DNA of 64,000 nt from assembly GCF_016313185.1 (NCBI RefSeq), contig NZ_CP066218.1:558001-622000 (forward strand), in the 5' to 3' direction. The stretch comes from Mycolicibacterium baixiangningiae (GTDB lineage Bacteria > Actinomycetota > Actinomycetes > Mycobacteriales > Mycobacteriaceae). Positions 1 through 8,563 of this stretch are shown here, one piece after another (within the stretch, counting starts at the first letter, position 1; the number at the start of each line of letters is the position of its first letter). Both the position numbers and the translations under genes were made by a program. Under the pieces are notes generated by a model. That model saw only the letters and a program-made list of their open reading frames with translations. It was not told the origin of the DNA and searched no databases.

Positions 1-1
1 G

Positions 2-1096
2 CAGATACCGGTCTGGGTGGCGGGTTTGGTATTTCTCGCCGTCTTGACCGGGGTGAATCTGCTCTCGGTGGGCAGCTTCGGCGAGGCGGAGTTCTGGTTC
101 GCCGGGATCAAGGTTGTCGCGATCGTCGCGTTCATCACGATTGCGTCGCTGGTGGCGCTTGGTCTGTGGCCCGGTACCACGATGGACTTCTCCAACCTCA
201 CCGAACACGGCGGTGTGCTGCCTAACGGCCCGGGTGCCCTGTTGGCCGGGGTCGGCGTTGTCATCTTCGCGATGACCGGTGCCGAGGTAGCCACCATCGC
301 TGCAGCCGAAACAACCGATCCCGCAAAGGCGATTCGCAAGGCGGTCCTGTCGATTGTGGTCCGGATCATTGCCTTCTTCGTGTTGTCGACGTTGCTGATC
401 GTCATTGTGCTGCCGTGGACGAGTATCGTTCCCGGCGAATCTCCGTTCGTCGCGGTGTTGGACCACATCGGGGTCCCTGGAACCGCCCTCATGCTCAACT
501 TTGTGGTACTTGTCGCTGCCCTGTCCGTTCTGAATGCCGGCATGTATACGTGCTCGAGGATGCTGTTCGTCATGGCTCGCCAAGGTGATGCTCCGAAGTG
601 GATGAGCGAGACTGACTCTCGGGGCGTGCCGGTGAAGGGCACCCTCGCCTGTGCGGCCGGCGGATGCGTGGGCATTCTTCTGGCCGCGCTGTACCCCGAC
701 ACGGTATTTATGTTCCTTCTCAACGCTTCTGGTGCGCTGGTCCTGTTCGTGTACTTACTCATCTGCATCGCCCAGTACCGCCTTCGCCGCAAATGGGAAC
801 GAGAAGAGCCGGAGATTTTGACGTTCCGGGTATGGCTGTTTCCTGCGACGACGATTCTGGTCGGGCTGGCGATCGTCGGCGTGCTCATCAGCATGGCGGT
901 GCGACCGGAATCCCGCATCGAGATCCTCAGCAGCCTGACGATCTGGGCGGTAATCTGCGTCGCCTATCTCGTGAAGTGCCTCCGCGGCCGTCGCAACAAC
1001 TCGGTTTCCGATGATTCAGAGCCTGCCGTCGGGGTGGCCCCAGATGCGCCCGTCGTCGTCGGTGATGCGCCGACTTCGGAAAAGGCTTCCGGATAG
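2..1096 (+). CDS. APC-family amino-acid permease, 5'-truncated
   Basis: C-terminal part of a proton-coupled amino-acid permease of the APC superfamily (AnsP/GabP/CycA-like), an integral membrane importer. The reading frame is open to the left edge, so the true start and the first membrane segments lie outside the window; the GTG at 17 is internal. The visible protein opens with a membrane segment followed by the family-typical GEAEFWFAGIKVVAI, and has FAMTGAEVATIAAAETTDP, which matches the conserved G-x-E-x-x-x-x-x-A-E loop. Hydrophobic segments follow to a hydrophilic C-terminal tail of about 40 residues. The substrate cannot be read from the sequence. A strong hairpin follows the stop. Confidence 0.9.
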   Translation, partial: QIPVWVAGLVFLAVLTGVNLLSVGSFGEAEFWFAGIKVVAIVAFITIASLVALGLWPGTTMDFSNLTEHGGVLPNGPGALLAGVGVVIFAMTGAEVATIAAAETTDPAKAIRKAVLSIVVRIIAFFVLSTLLIVIVLPWTSIVPGESPFVAVLDHIGVPGTALMLNFVVLVAALSVLNAGMYTCSRMLFVMARQGDAPKWMSETDSRGVPVKGTLACAAGGCVGILLAALYPDTVFMFLLNASGALVLFVYLLICIAQYRLRRKWEREEPEILTFRVWLFPATTILVGLAIVGVLISMAVRPESRIEILSSLTIWAVICVAYLVKCLRGRRNNSVSDDSEPAVGVAPDAPVVVGDAPTSEKASG

Positions 1097-1109
1097 GGCG
1101 TTTGCCTCC

Positions 1110-1150
1110 GGGCCCGAGATCGGAGTCGTGTGACGTCCGATCTCGGGCCC
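1110..1150 (+). terminator. Perfect 15-bp inverted repeat, terminator-like
   Basis: GGGCCCGAGATCGGA at 1110–1124 is exactly complemented at 1136–1150 across an 11-nt loop, 14 nt after the permease stop. No T-run follows, which is usual for mycobacterial hairpin terminators. Confidence 0.75.
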
Positions 1151-1937
1151 AGCGCCTGAGTCTCCACCCGACCGACAAACGGGCCGCGGATCGGCACATG
1201 GCTTCACTACTTCCGCGGGCATCAATGTGCACCCGCAGGCCGCCAGAGGACCGGCTTCTCCCGACCGGGCATCAGGAATACATGATGACTCAGTAGCGGG
1301 GCTGACCGCTCCGATCTGACCCGAATGCCCATCATGCTCAACGACAAGTACCTGCGCGCGAACATCGCGCAATCGTCGAGAAACTCATCGCAGACCTGCG
1401 CTTGCCCCGGGCATCGGCCTGCTTGGAGAGTTCGGAGACGTCGAGCGCAGCGAATACGAGGCAGGCCGATGGATCGGCAGCCGAGTTCGTCAGCTCAACA
1501 CGAAGTGACAGCCTCAAAGGGCTTGGGAGCAGCCATATTGCGTAGACAATGCCGTCGGCTACCTGGTTGCACGATCTGTATGGCATCAAGCAGCACTACA
1601 TGCCGGACCCTGTTCGGGTCCGTCCGATCAGTACCGTCGTCGACATACGTAAGTGCGTTGTCAGTAGATTCGCTGTGTGGCCGTTCCATCGCGAACTGCC
1701 CCCACTGTGATGGCTGTCGCGGACCGACCGCACTGACGGTCGCAGCAGATCCATCAAACCGGTTGTGGCGCCGGGTTCACATGGACGTCACCAGCGAAGG
1801 ACGGCTGCAACCTTCTTTCGATCCTCGACGGGGACACCCGCAATCGGCCTCGGCAGTCCCCGGTATGGCGACACCCCGACCGCAGTTGGTGCGCTGGAAC
1901 GTCCGTCGCTTCGTGCCGGACCGCTCAACCTATTCCG
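1151..1937. other. About 790 bp with no supportable gene
   Basis: This stretch lies between the permease terminator and the convergent end of the EamA transporter gene. Open frames exist on both strands, but their translations are rich in Arg, Ser and Cys, lack hydrophobic periodicity and match no family I recognise. No tRNA, repeat or mobile-element end was seen. It may be decayed coding sequence. Confidence 0.5.
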
Positions 1938-2966
1938 TCAGGGGCGCATACGGGCGCGGTTGGCACACTTGAGGTCTGCGGATTCAGGCATCTGTAAGGT
2001 AGGCCCTGTTTCAGGGGGTCGCCCCAAAGCCGTTGGGTCGGCCACGTCGTCGACCCCATGCCCACCGGGTTTGCGGCCTACGAACCAGATGGCAACGACC
2101 ACGATGGCGCACCCGCAGAGCTGAAGAACCGATGGGCGTTCGGCAAGGATCCCGATCGCGAGCACCAGTGAGATCACCGGTTGAAGCAGAAGTATGGCCG
2201 CACCGACATCAGCCGGGAGTCGGTACAACGCCCGGCCGATGAGAATCCAGCCGATCACACTGCTGCCCAGTGCCATTGCGGCAAGCCACGCCAAGGACTG
2301 CCATCCCGGCGCCAGGTCAATACCACCCCAGGTCAAGGAAATGGTGGACCCGACAATCCCGGAAACAACCGTTGTGACGAAGACCTGGGTTCCGGCGCGC
2401 CCGCGGGTGTCTACACGGGCGACGATGAACAGGTAGACGCTGTACGCAACACCGGCGGTGACAGCGAGAAAGGCTCCGTAAAGCAGCTGGTTCTGGTGTC
2501 CGCCCGTTTCGGCCACGCCGGCGGCCAACGCGATACCGACGAACATCAGTGGCACTACAGCGACGTACTGCCGGCGCAGTCGCTCTCGGTACAGAATCAA
2601 GCCGAGCACAGGCAACACCACGATTTGGACGTTTACCAGGATCGACGCAATCCCCGCTCCCGCCAGCTTGATCGACTGTGTGAACAGCGCGAAATCCAAC
2701 CCAATCATGACCCCTGCGACGAAAAGTAGTGGCAGCACGCGCGGTTGAAACGGTCCATGTCGGCGACGATCCCGAAGGGCGATCACCGCGAGGACCGGCG
2801 TGGCGAAAACGCACTTGTAGAAGCTGGTCGTCGCAGTGGACACGTCCGCCAAGGCGATGAGGACGGGCGCGGCCGCTACGAAGCCGGCGCCTGCAGCGAC
2901 CTGCGCCCGTGGCCCCACGCGGTTCAGGGAGCCCGCCAGTCCACCCTTGCGTATGGCCTTAGACAC
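1938..2966 (-). CDS. EamA/DMT-family transporter
   Basis: Drug/metabolite transporter of the EamA (RhaT-like) type, about ten predicted membrane segments in two homologous halves; such proteins export or import small metabolites. The first half includes ALADVSTATTSFYKCVFATP and the second half includes ALGSSVIGWILIGRALYRLP, each the usual segment-3/4 region. The GTG at 2966 is preferred because it overlaps the upstream thiolase stop by 8 nt, implying translational coupling; an ATG at 3005 would overlap by 47 nt. A hydrophilic tail of about 45 residues at the C-terminus is longer than usual. It shares an operon with the thiolase, so it may move a substrate or product of that pathway. The substrate is unknown. 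Confidence 0.85.
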   Translation of the reverse strand: MSKAIRKGGLAGSLNRVGPRAQVAAGAGFVAAAPVLIALADVSTATTSFYKCVFATPVLAVIALRDRRRHGPFQPRVLPLLFVAGVMIGLDFALFTQSIKLAGAGIASILVNVQIVVLPVLGLILYRERLRRQYVAVVPLMFVGIALAAGVAETGGHQNQLLYGAFLAVTAGVAYSVYLFIVARVDTRGRAGTQVFVTTVVSGIVGSTISLTWGGIDLAPGWQSLAWLAAMALGSSVIGWILIGRALYRLPADVGAAILLLQPVISLVLAIGILAERPSVLQLCGCAIVVVAIWFVGRKPGGHGVDDVADPTALGRPPETGPTLQMPESADLKCANRARMRP

Positions 2967-4143
2967 GTTTGATGAGTGTGGCGGTACCGAGGCCACCGCC
3001 GACACACATCGACACCAGCCCGAGTTCCTTGTCGCTGCGCTCGAGTTCGTGGAGCAACGTGGTGATCAAGCGGGCGCCGGTAGCGCCCATTGCATGACCG
3101 AGCGCAATAGCGCCACCGTTGACGTTGACCTTTGCCATATCGGCGTCGTACTCCTGCTGCCAAGCACCCACGACACTGGCGAATGCCTCGTTGATCTCGA
3201 ACAAGTCGATATCAGGCATCGTGATGTTGTTGCGGGCCAAGATCTTCGCCGTCGCCGGGATGGGGCCTGTCAACATGATGACCGGGTCCACGCCCACTGT
3301 CACCTGGTCCACGATCACGGCCCGAACCGGAAGCCCTAGGTCAACGGCTTTCTGGCGCTCAACGAGGAGAACACCGGCGGCGCCGTCCGAAATCTGCGAT
3401 GAGTTCCCGGCCGTGAGCTTGCCGGTGCCGTCCTCGAGAAACGCAGGACGTAAGGTGCCCAGCCGCTCCACCGTGGTGTCGGGTCGAATGCCCTGATCGG
3501 TGGTCAGCGTTTCATCTCCCACCGAGAAGGGGACGATTTCCCGTTCGAATCGTCCCTCGTCCGTCGCACGCGCAGCGCGGACATGCGACTGCACCGCGAT
3601 CTCATCCAGCGCCGTACGGGACAAAGCCCACTTGTCGGCGATCATCTCCGCCGAAATGCCCTGATGTACAAGCGCATGACGCTGCATGAGTGCCTCGGAG
3701 AAGGGGCGACCGTAGGTGGACATGACCTCTTCGGCTTTCTCGATCGAGATCCGACCCATGTGCTCCACGCCCGCGCCGATCGCAATGTCGTGCACTCCGG
3801 AAGCAATCAGCGCGGCGGCATAGTTGATGGCCTGCTGTGAGGAGCCGCACTGACGGTCGATCGTGGCTGCGGGGACCTCTACAGGTAGGCCTGCTTCCAA
3901 CCACGCGTTGCGGCCGATGTTCATGCCCTGCTCGGCCCACTGCTCGCAACAGCCGGCGGCGACGTCCTCGACGATGCCGGGATCAATCCCCGTGCGCTCC
4001 ACCAGGGCCGTGTAGGTGGCGGCCAGCAATGTCGACGGATGGACGTCGCGGTAGTACCCCTTCTTGACGTGCCCGCGGCCCACTGGGAGTCGCACGGCTT
4101 CCACGATTGCAACCTCGCGTCCGGTCATCGGTCCTTGCGCCAC
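2959..4143 (-). CDS. Thiolase (acetyl-CoA acyltransferase)
   Basis: Degradative-type thiolase of about 394 residues that cleaves a 3-ketoacyl-CoA with CoA. The nucleophilic cysteine is in IDRQCGSSQQAI (about residue 99). NEAFASVV, GGAIALGHAMGATGAR (catalytic His) and CVGGGLG (second catalytic Cys) are all present. The GTG start at 4143 is chosen because AGGAGG sits 5 nt upstream; an ATG at 4128 is possible but has poor spacing. Transcribed divergently from the SDR operon, with an operator-like element in its leader, and followed by the EamA transporter. The preferred chain length or ring substrate is not readable. Confidence 0.93.
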   Translation of the reverse strand: MAQGPMTGREVAIVEAVRLPVGRGHVKKGYYRDVHPSTLLAATYTALVERTGIDPGIVEDVAAGCCEQWAEQGMNIGRNAWLEAGLPVEVPAATIDRQCGSSQQAINYAAALIASGVHDIAIGAGVEHMGRISIEKAEEVMSTYGRPFSEALMQRHALVHQGISAEMIADKWALSRTALDEIAVQSHVRAARATDEGRFEREIVPFSVGDETLTTDQGIRPDTTVERLGTLRPAFLEDGTGKLTAGNSSQISDGAAGVLLVERQKAVDLGLPVRAVIVDQVTVGVDPVIMLTGPIPATAKILARNNITMPDIDLFEINEAFASVVGAWQQEYDADMAKVNVNGGAIALGHAMGATGARLITTLLHELERSDKELGLVSMCVGGGLGTATLIKRV

Positions 4144-4194
4144 GACATCCTCCTGCTGAACTGGGTGAAGCGCCGGTGCTGCGCCACCGTGGTT

Positions 4195-4208
4195 ATCGAT
4201 CGTTCGAT
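4195..4208. promoter_or_regulatory. Operator-like element in front of the thiolase gene
   Basis: ATCGATCGTTCGAT is an inverted repeat with half-sites ATCGA/TCGAT. Its core TCGATCGTTCGAT recurs in opposite orientation at 4435–4447, in front of the divergent SDR operon. Two copies facing the two promoters fit a single TetR/GntR-type regulator; none is encoded next to them in the window. Confidence 0.5.
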
Positions 4209-4377
4209 CTATACCACAAATGCGGCGCGACCGAGTATTCGTCAGTTCAAAAAGGCTGGGGTCACATCTTGCCCGCTGCTGTCGAGATCCGGGGGATTCT
4301 CCCGCCAATCCAGCGGGCAGGCGCTTTCGCGGGCCAAGTTCGTAAAGTCAAGCGCCCCCTTGGCTGTCGTCCGCTTA

Positions 4378-4419
4378 CGCGGGTTGACGGCGGGGCATCG
4401 CGGGTTGACGGCGGGGCAT
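4378..4419 (+). repeat. Two exact tandem copies of a 21-bp unit carrying a -35-like TTGACG
   Basis: Units 4378–4398 and 4399–4419 are identical, and each contains GGGTTGACGGCGGGGCAT. The second TTGACG (4405–4410) is correctly spaced for a promoter; the first lies 21 bp further upstream. Confidence 0.85.
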
Positions 4420-4448
4420 CGCCGCGGCTAGTCTATCGAACGATCGAG
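4405..4448 (+). promoter_or_regulatory. Predicted promoter and operator of the SDR/beta-oxidation operon
   Basis: TTGACG (4405–4410), an 18-bp spacer and TAGTCT (4429–4434) form a plausible SigA-type promoter. ATCGAACGATCGA (4435–4447) directly overlaps the start-site region and is the reverse-orientation copy of the element at 4195–4208. A repressor bound there would block transcription of the operon starting at 4462. Confidence 0.5.
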
Positions 4449-4461
4449 TGAGGAGCTCTGA

Positions 4462-5190
4462 ATGACTGATGTTGCGATTGTCACCGGCGCCGCCGGCGGC
4501 ATCGGCGCCGCATGTGCACTGCGCCTTGCGGCCGACGGATTCCACGTCATCGCCGCAGATCTAGACCTGAACGGTGCGCAGGCGACCGCGGACCGAGCCG
4601 CCGAATCTGGAAACCACATGCAGCCGTTCCGGCTCGACGTCACCAGTCGCGACGACTGGCAGGAATGCGTGGCGGCCGCAGCGAAAGCGGGGCGGGTCGC
4701 CGCATTGCTGAACAACGCGGGCATCCTCCGCGACAAGAGCCTGCTCAAGCTCACCGACGACGACTGGCAAGCGGTGATCGACGTCCATCTCAAAGGCGCA
4801 TTCTTGGGGACGCAGGCAGTCTTTGGCCACATGAAGGAAGCCGGCGGCTCGATCGTCAGCGTGTCCTCCACATCGGAGCGAGGCTCGTACGGTCAGGCGA
4901 ACTACTCCGCAGCCAAGGGGGGCATCGTCAGCCTCACGCGAACCGTCGCCCTCGAGGGTGCGCGCTTCAACATCCGCGCCAATGCGATCGCCCCGGGCGC
5001 GGTGAACACACGGATGATCCAAGGTCTCAGCCAAGAGATCCGCGAACGGTTTCTTGCGGGAATTCCAGTGGGCCGCTTCGCCGAACCCTCCGAGATGGCC
5101 GGCGTGGTGAGTTTCTTGTGCTCCTCGGATTCGAGCTACGTCACCGGCCAGTTGATCACCGCAGACGGCGGCGCCACCCTGGGCGGCTGA
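4462..5190 (+). CDS. SDR-family oxidoreductase (3-hydroxyacyl-CoA dehydrogenase / FabG-like)
   Basis: Classical short-chain dehydrogenase of 242 residues, NAD(P)-dependent. VTGAAGGIGAACA at the N-terminus is the Rossmann TGxxxGxG motif, LLNNAGILRD is the NNAG motif, and SVSSTSERGSYGQANYSAAK holds the Ser-Tyr-Lys catalytic triad. The start has AGGAG 6 nt upstream. It is first in a run with a second SDR, a thiolase and an acyl-CoA dehydrogenase, so oxidation of a 3-hydroxyacyl-CoA or a cyclic alcohol is likely. The exact substrate is an inference. Confidence 0.92.
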   Translation: MTDVAIVTGAAGGIGAACALRLAADGFHVIAADLDLNGAQATADRAAESGNHMQPFRLDVTSRDDWQECVAAAAKAGRVAALLNNAGILRDKSLLKLTDDDWQAVIDVHLKGAFLGTQAVFGHMKEAGGSIVSVSSTSERGSYGQANYSAAKGGIVSLTRTVALEGARFNIRANAIAPGAVNTRMIQGLSQEIRERFLAGIPVGRFAEPSEMAGVVSFLCSSDSSYVTGQLITADGGATLGG

Positions 5191-5239
5191 CGCCCCCACC
5201 GACTTGATCCCCCAACAGACCCATAGGAAGGCAACGGAA

Positions 5240-6007
5240 ATGGCACATTCTCCGACACTCGAGGGCAAGAAGCTCCTGATCACCGGCGCGGCGTCGGGCA
5301 TGGGTCGGGCGCTGGCGGACATCGCCGTGGCGCAGGGCGCCGACGTGGCGCTATTCGACATCAACGCAGACGGCCTCGATAAAGCCAAGCAGGAACTCGA
5401 GGGCGCCGATAGCAAGGTCGTCACCATCCCCGCCGACCTCACGCAGTGGGCGCAGGTCGAATCGGGTGTGAACCACGCGCTCGAAGAGCTTGGCGGGATC
5501 GACGCCCTCTGCAACGTCGCGGGATGGGACGAGCCGGGGCGGTTCTGGGAGCAGTCGCTGGAGTTCTGGGAGAAGATCATCAACATCAACCTGTGGTCAA
5601 ACCTGTACATGACCCGGGCGGTGGTGCCAAAACTCATCGAGCAGAACTCGGGCACCATCGTCAACGTGGCCTCGGATGCCGGTCGCGTCGGCAGTAAGGG
5701 CGAGACCGTCTATGCAGCATCCAAGGGTGGGGTGATCGCACTCACCAAGTCGCTGGCGCGCGAGCTCGCCCCGTACACCGTCACGGTCAACGCCGTGTGC
5801 CCCGGACCGACGATGACGCCGTTGCTGCAGTCGGAGATCGATCTCACGCCGAAGCTGATCGAGAAACTGGTACGCGCGATTCCGCTGCGTCGTGTCGCTG
5901 AACCCGCGGACCCTGCCGCCGTCGTGGCGTTCTTTGCAAGCGACGCGGCGAGTTACATGACCGGACAGGTGGTCAGCGTCAGCGGCGGCCTGACGATGGC
6001 CGGCTGA
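5240..6007 (+). CDS. SDR-family oxidoreductase, second copy
   Basis: Short-chain dehydrogenase of 255 residues. ITGAASGMGRALAD is the nucleotide-binding loop and CNVAGWDE is the NAG motif. The active site is in VNVASDAGRV followed by YAASKGG, giving Ser, Tyr and Lys. The start at 5240 has AGGAAGG 8 nt upstream; an in-frame GTG/ATG-type start further left has none. It lies 49 nt after the first SDR, which it resembles only at family level. The pair may act on opposite stereoisomers or successive intermediates (inference). Confidence 0.92.
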   Translation: MAHSPTLEGKKLLITGAASGMGRALADIAVAQGADVALFDINADGLDKAKQELEGADSKVVTIPADLTQWAQVESGVNHALEELGGIDALCNVAGWDEPGRFWEQSLEFWEKIININLWSNLYMTRAVVPKLIEQNSGTIVNVASDAGRVGSKGETVYAASKGGVIALTKSLARELAPYTVTVNAVCPGPTMTPLLQSEIDLTPKLIEKLVRAIPLRRVAEPADPAAVVAFFASDAASYMTGQVVSVSGGLTMAG

Positions 6008-6045
6008 CTCGAGAATCGTTCAGCACCAGGAGAACAGGACCCCGC

Positions 6046-7266
6046 ATGCCCGACGCCGTCATAGTCTCCGTCGCCCGGTCGCCGATCGGACGCGCCCGCA
6101 AGGGATCGCTGCGCGGCATGCGGGGCGACGACCTCGCCGCCCAGATGGTGCAAGCGGCCCTCGGCGATGTTCCGGAACTCGACCCCGGGACGATCACCGA
6201 CTTGATGCTTGGCTGCGGAATGCCCGGTGGTGAGCAAGGCTTCAACATCGCGCGTGTCGTAGCGGTGCTTGCCGGCCTCGACACAGTTGCCGGGGTGACT
6301 GTCAATCGCTACTGCGCATCCTCGCTTCAGACGACACGGATGGCTTACCACGCCATCAAGGCGGGCGAGGGTCATGCCTACATTTCCGCGGGCGTCGAGA
6401 TGATCAGCCGCTTCGACAAAGGGAATTCGGACACCCTCGAGGGCACCATGAACCCGGCCTTCGACGAGGCCCAGGGCCGGACCGAGGCTGGAGCTGAGGC
6501 GAGTCTGGCCGAATGGCACGATCCGCGAACCGATGGGCGCCTACCTGACGTCTACATCCCCGATGGTCAAACCGCAGAGAATGTTGCCGCCTTGTACGGA
6601 ATCTCGCGTAACCAACAGGACGAGTTCGCGTTACGGTCGCAGCGCAACGCCGAGAAGGCGATCGTCGACGGATTCTTCGCCAGAGAAATATGCCCGGTCA
6701 CCACACCCGACGGGCACACCGTGGCTGCCGATGACAGTCCGCGCCCCAACACGACGCAGGAAGCTCTTGCGAAACTCTCCCCGGCGTTTCGGTCGGAGGG
6801 CACCGTGACTGCAGGTAATTGCTGCCCGCTCAACGATGGTGCCGCAGCTCTGGTCATCATGAGCGACGTACGCGCCAAGGAACTGGGCATCACGCCATTG
6901 GCGAGAATCAGATCGACCGGCGTCCATGCCTTGTCACCGGAGATCATGGGGGTTGGTCCGGTAGGTGCGACTCGTAATGCGTTGGATTCCGCCGGTATGG
7001 ACGTCACCGACGTGGATCTCTTCGAGATCAACGAAGCGTTCGCCGTTCAGGTCATCGCCAGCGCGCGCGACCTGGCGATCCCCGAGGACAAACTCAACGT
7101 CCACGGCGGTGCTATTGCGTTGGGGCACCCCTTCGGGATGACCGGCGCGCGGATGACGGCAACGCTGCTGAACGGACTGCGGAGTCGCGATAAGGAGATC
7201 GGTGTGGAGACCATGTGCATCGGCGGAGGCATGGGCATGGCGATGGTCCTCCAACGACTCAATTGA
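6046..7266 (+). CDS. Thiolase (acetyl-CoA acyltransferase), second copy
   Basis: Thiolase of 406 residues. Nucleophilic Cys90 lies in VNRYCASSLQT; NEAFAVQV, GGAIALGHPFGMTGAR and CIGGGMGMAM supply the remaining active-site loops. The start has AGGAG at about 15 nt spacing in CACCAGGAGAACAGGACC, which is rather long. Together with the SDRs, dehydrogenase and hydratases it completes a beta-oxidation cycle in one operon. It is distinct from the divergent thiolase at 2959–4143. Confidence 0.94.
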   Translation: MPDAVIVSVARSPIGRARKGSLRGMRGDDLAAQMVQAALGDVPELDPGTITDLMLGCGMPGGEQGFNIARVVAVLAGLDTVAGVTVNRYCASSLQTTRMAYHAIKAGEGHAYISAGVEMISRFDKGNSDTLEGTMNPAFDEAQGRTEAGAEASLAEWHDPRTDGRLPDVYIPDGQTAENVAALYGISRNQQDEFALRSQRNAEKAIVDGFFAREICPVTTPDGHTVAADDSPRPNTTQEALAKLSPAFRSEGTVTAGNCCPLNDGAAALVIMSDVRAKELGITPLARIRSTGVHALSPEIMGVGPVGATRNALDSAGMDVTDVDLFEINEAFAVQVIASARDLAIPEDKLNVHGGAIALGHPFGMTGARMTATLLNGLRSRDKEIGVETMCIGGGMGMAMVLQRLN

Positions 7267-7302
7267 ATTATCGCCGAACACTTCTGAACCAAAGGGGCAA
7301 CC

Positions 7303-8475
7303 ATGTCAGAATTTGATCTCACGCCCGAAGAGCGGGCGATGCTTGCCGCGGTCGGCGCACTCGTCGATGAGCGGCTCGAACCCCGAAGCGCCGAGATCGA
7401 CGCTTCGGCGGAGTTCCCGCTCGATTTTTACCGTGAGGTCGGAGCTCTCGGCTTCTTCGCGACGTTCGTGCCCGAGGAGTACGGCGGCGTCGAGGTCAGC
7501 TCACGCACCACGTTGTTGGCCGTGGAGCGGATGGCGCGCAGCTCAGCAGCGGTGGCGCTCTCCTTCGGTAATGCCGGTGACGCTGTGCGGCCGATTCTCC
7601 TCGGGGGGTCGGAGGCACTCAAGAAGCAGGTGCTGCCCTCAATCGCTGCAGGCGAGGCGATTCCATGCTTCGCGTTGACCGAAGCTGAGTCGGGCTCCGA
7701 TGCCGCCGGCATGAAGACACGTGCACGCCGCGACGGCGACAGCTATGTCATTGATGGCCAGAAGATTTACATCACCAATGGCAGCTATGGCGATTACTTC
7801 ACCGTCTTCGCCCGCACCAGCGACGACGCAAGATCCGGCGTGAGTGCATTCGTCGTTCCGCGCGATGCGCAGGGATTCTCGTTCGGACGAAACGAAGAGC
7901 TCCTGGGCTTGCGTGGAATGCCCGCAACAAGTCTCAACTTCGATGCGGTGCGCATACCAGCTGACTGGCGACTGGGCGGGGAGGGTGAGGGCTTCAAACT
8001 GGCGATGGCCGCCCTTGACGAGGCCCGGCTCAACATTTCGGCGGTGTCCTTGGGCCTCGCCCGCCGGGCTCTCGACGAGGCAGTGACATTCGCGAAAGGT
8101 CGCCGCAGCTTCGGGAAACCCATCATCGAGCACCAGGGGCTTGGCTTCCTATTGGCTGAGCTCGCTGCCGAGCTTGCGGCGGCGTGGACACTGTTCGACC
8201 GGGCGGTCGATGTCTTCAGCAACCGCCCTTCTCGTGCGGCCAGCGCGGTGGTGTCCATGGCGAAACTCGCGGCGACCGGTGCGGCGATGCGGATCTCTAC
8301 CGAAGCAGTACAGGTGCACGGCGGCGCGGGCCTGACGCGGGATTACCCGGCAGAGCGGTTCTTTCGGGACGCTAAGGCATTTCAGATCCTGGACGGCACG
8401 ACGCAGATCCAACAGCTGATCATTGCCCGACACCTCAATCGGGAAGCCTTCCCGTATGCAGAACTTAACTGGTAA
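7303..8475 (+). CDS. Acyl-CoA dehydrogenase
   Basis: FAD-dependent acyl-CoA dehydrogenase of 390 residues that introduces the alpha-beta double bond and passes electrons to ETF. It shows CFALTEAESGSDAAGMKTRA and DGQKIYITNGSYGDYF in the middle domain, and VQVHGGAGLTRDYPAERFFR in the C-terminal domain. The usual catalytic Glu in the C-terminal xEGTxxIQ loop appears as Asp in ILDGTTQIQQ, and no Glu sits at the alternative isovaleryl-type position (LDEARLNIS aligns with an Ala there). SD-like AAAGGGG precedes the ATG. Its ETF partner dehydrogenase, etfD, is in the same window at 35546–38725. Confidence 0.93.
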   Translation: MSEFDLTPEERAMLAAVGALVDERLEPRSAEIDASAEFPLDFYREVGALGFFATFVPEEYGGVEVSSRTTLLAVERMARSSAAVALSFGNAGDAVRPILLGGSEALKKQVLPSIAAGEAIPCFALTEAESGSDAAGMKTRARRDGDSYVIDGQKIYITNGSYGDYFTVFARTSDDARSGVSAFVVPRDAQGFSFGRNEELLGLRGMPATSLNFDAVRIPADWRLGGEGEGFKLAMAALDEARLNISAVSLGLARRALDEAVTFAKGRRSFGKPIIEHQGLGFLLAELAAELAAAWTLFDRAVDVFSNRPSRAASAVVSMAKLAATGAAMRISTEAVQVHGGAGLTRDYPAERFFRDAKAFQILDGTTQIQQLIIARHLNREAFPYAELNW

Positions 8476-8488
8476 CGGAGAGGATCAC

Positions 8489-8563
8489 GTGAGCAACACC
8501 TACCAGGGGGCCCATTCCATGCGCTGCCACTTCACCAACTCAGTCATGGCGTTCGGGCTGTGA
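8489..8563 (+). CDS. 24-codon small ORF overlapping the hydratase start
   Basis: GTG at 8489 has the best ribosome-binding site in this junction (GGAGAGG, 5 nt away). It encodes 24 residues, beginning MSNTYQGAHSM, and stops with TGA at 8561–8563, which overlaps the GTG start of the next gene. This could be a coupling leader peptide, or the remains of a longer N-terminus lost to a frameshift. There is no recognisable family. Confidence 0.35.
   Translation: MSNTYQGAHSMRCHFTNSVMAFGL

Noticed and set aside
1325..1972. 215-residue open frame on the plus strand
   Set aside because: Composition is Arg/Ser/Cys-rich with no family motif or SD, and its end overlaps the 3' end of the EamA gene in antisense.
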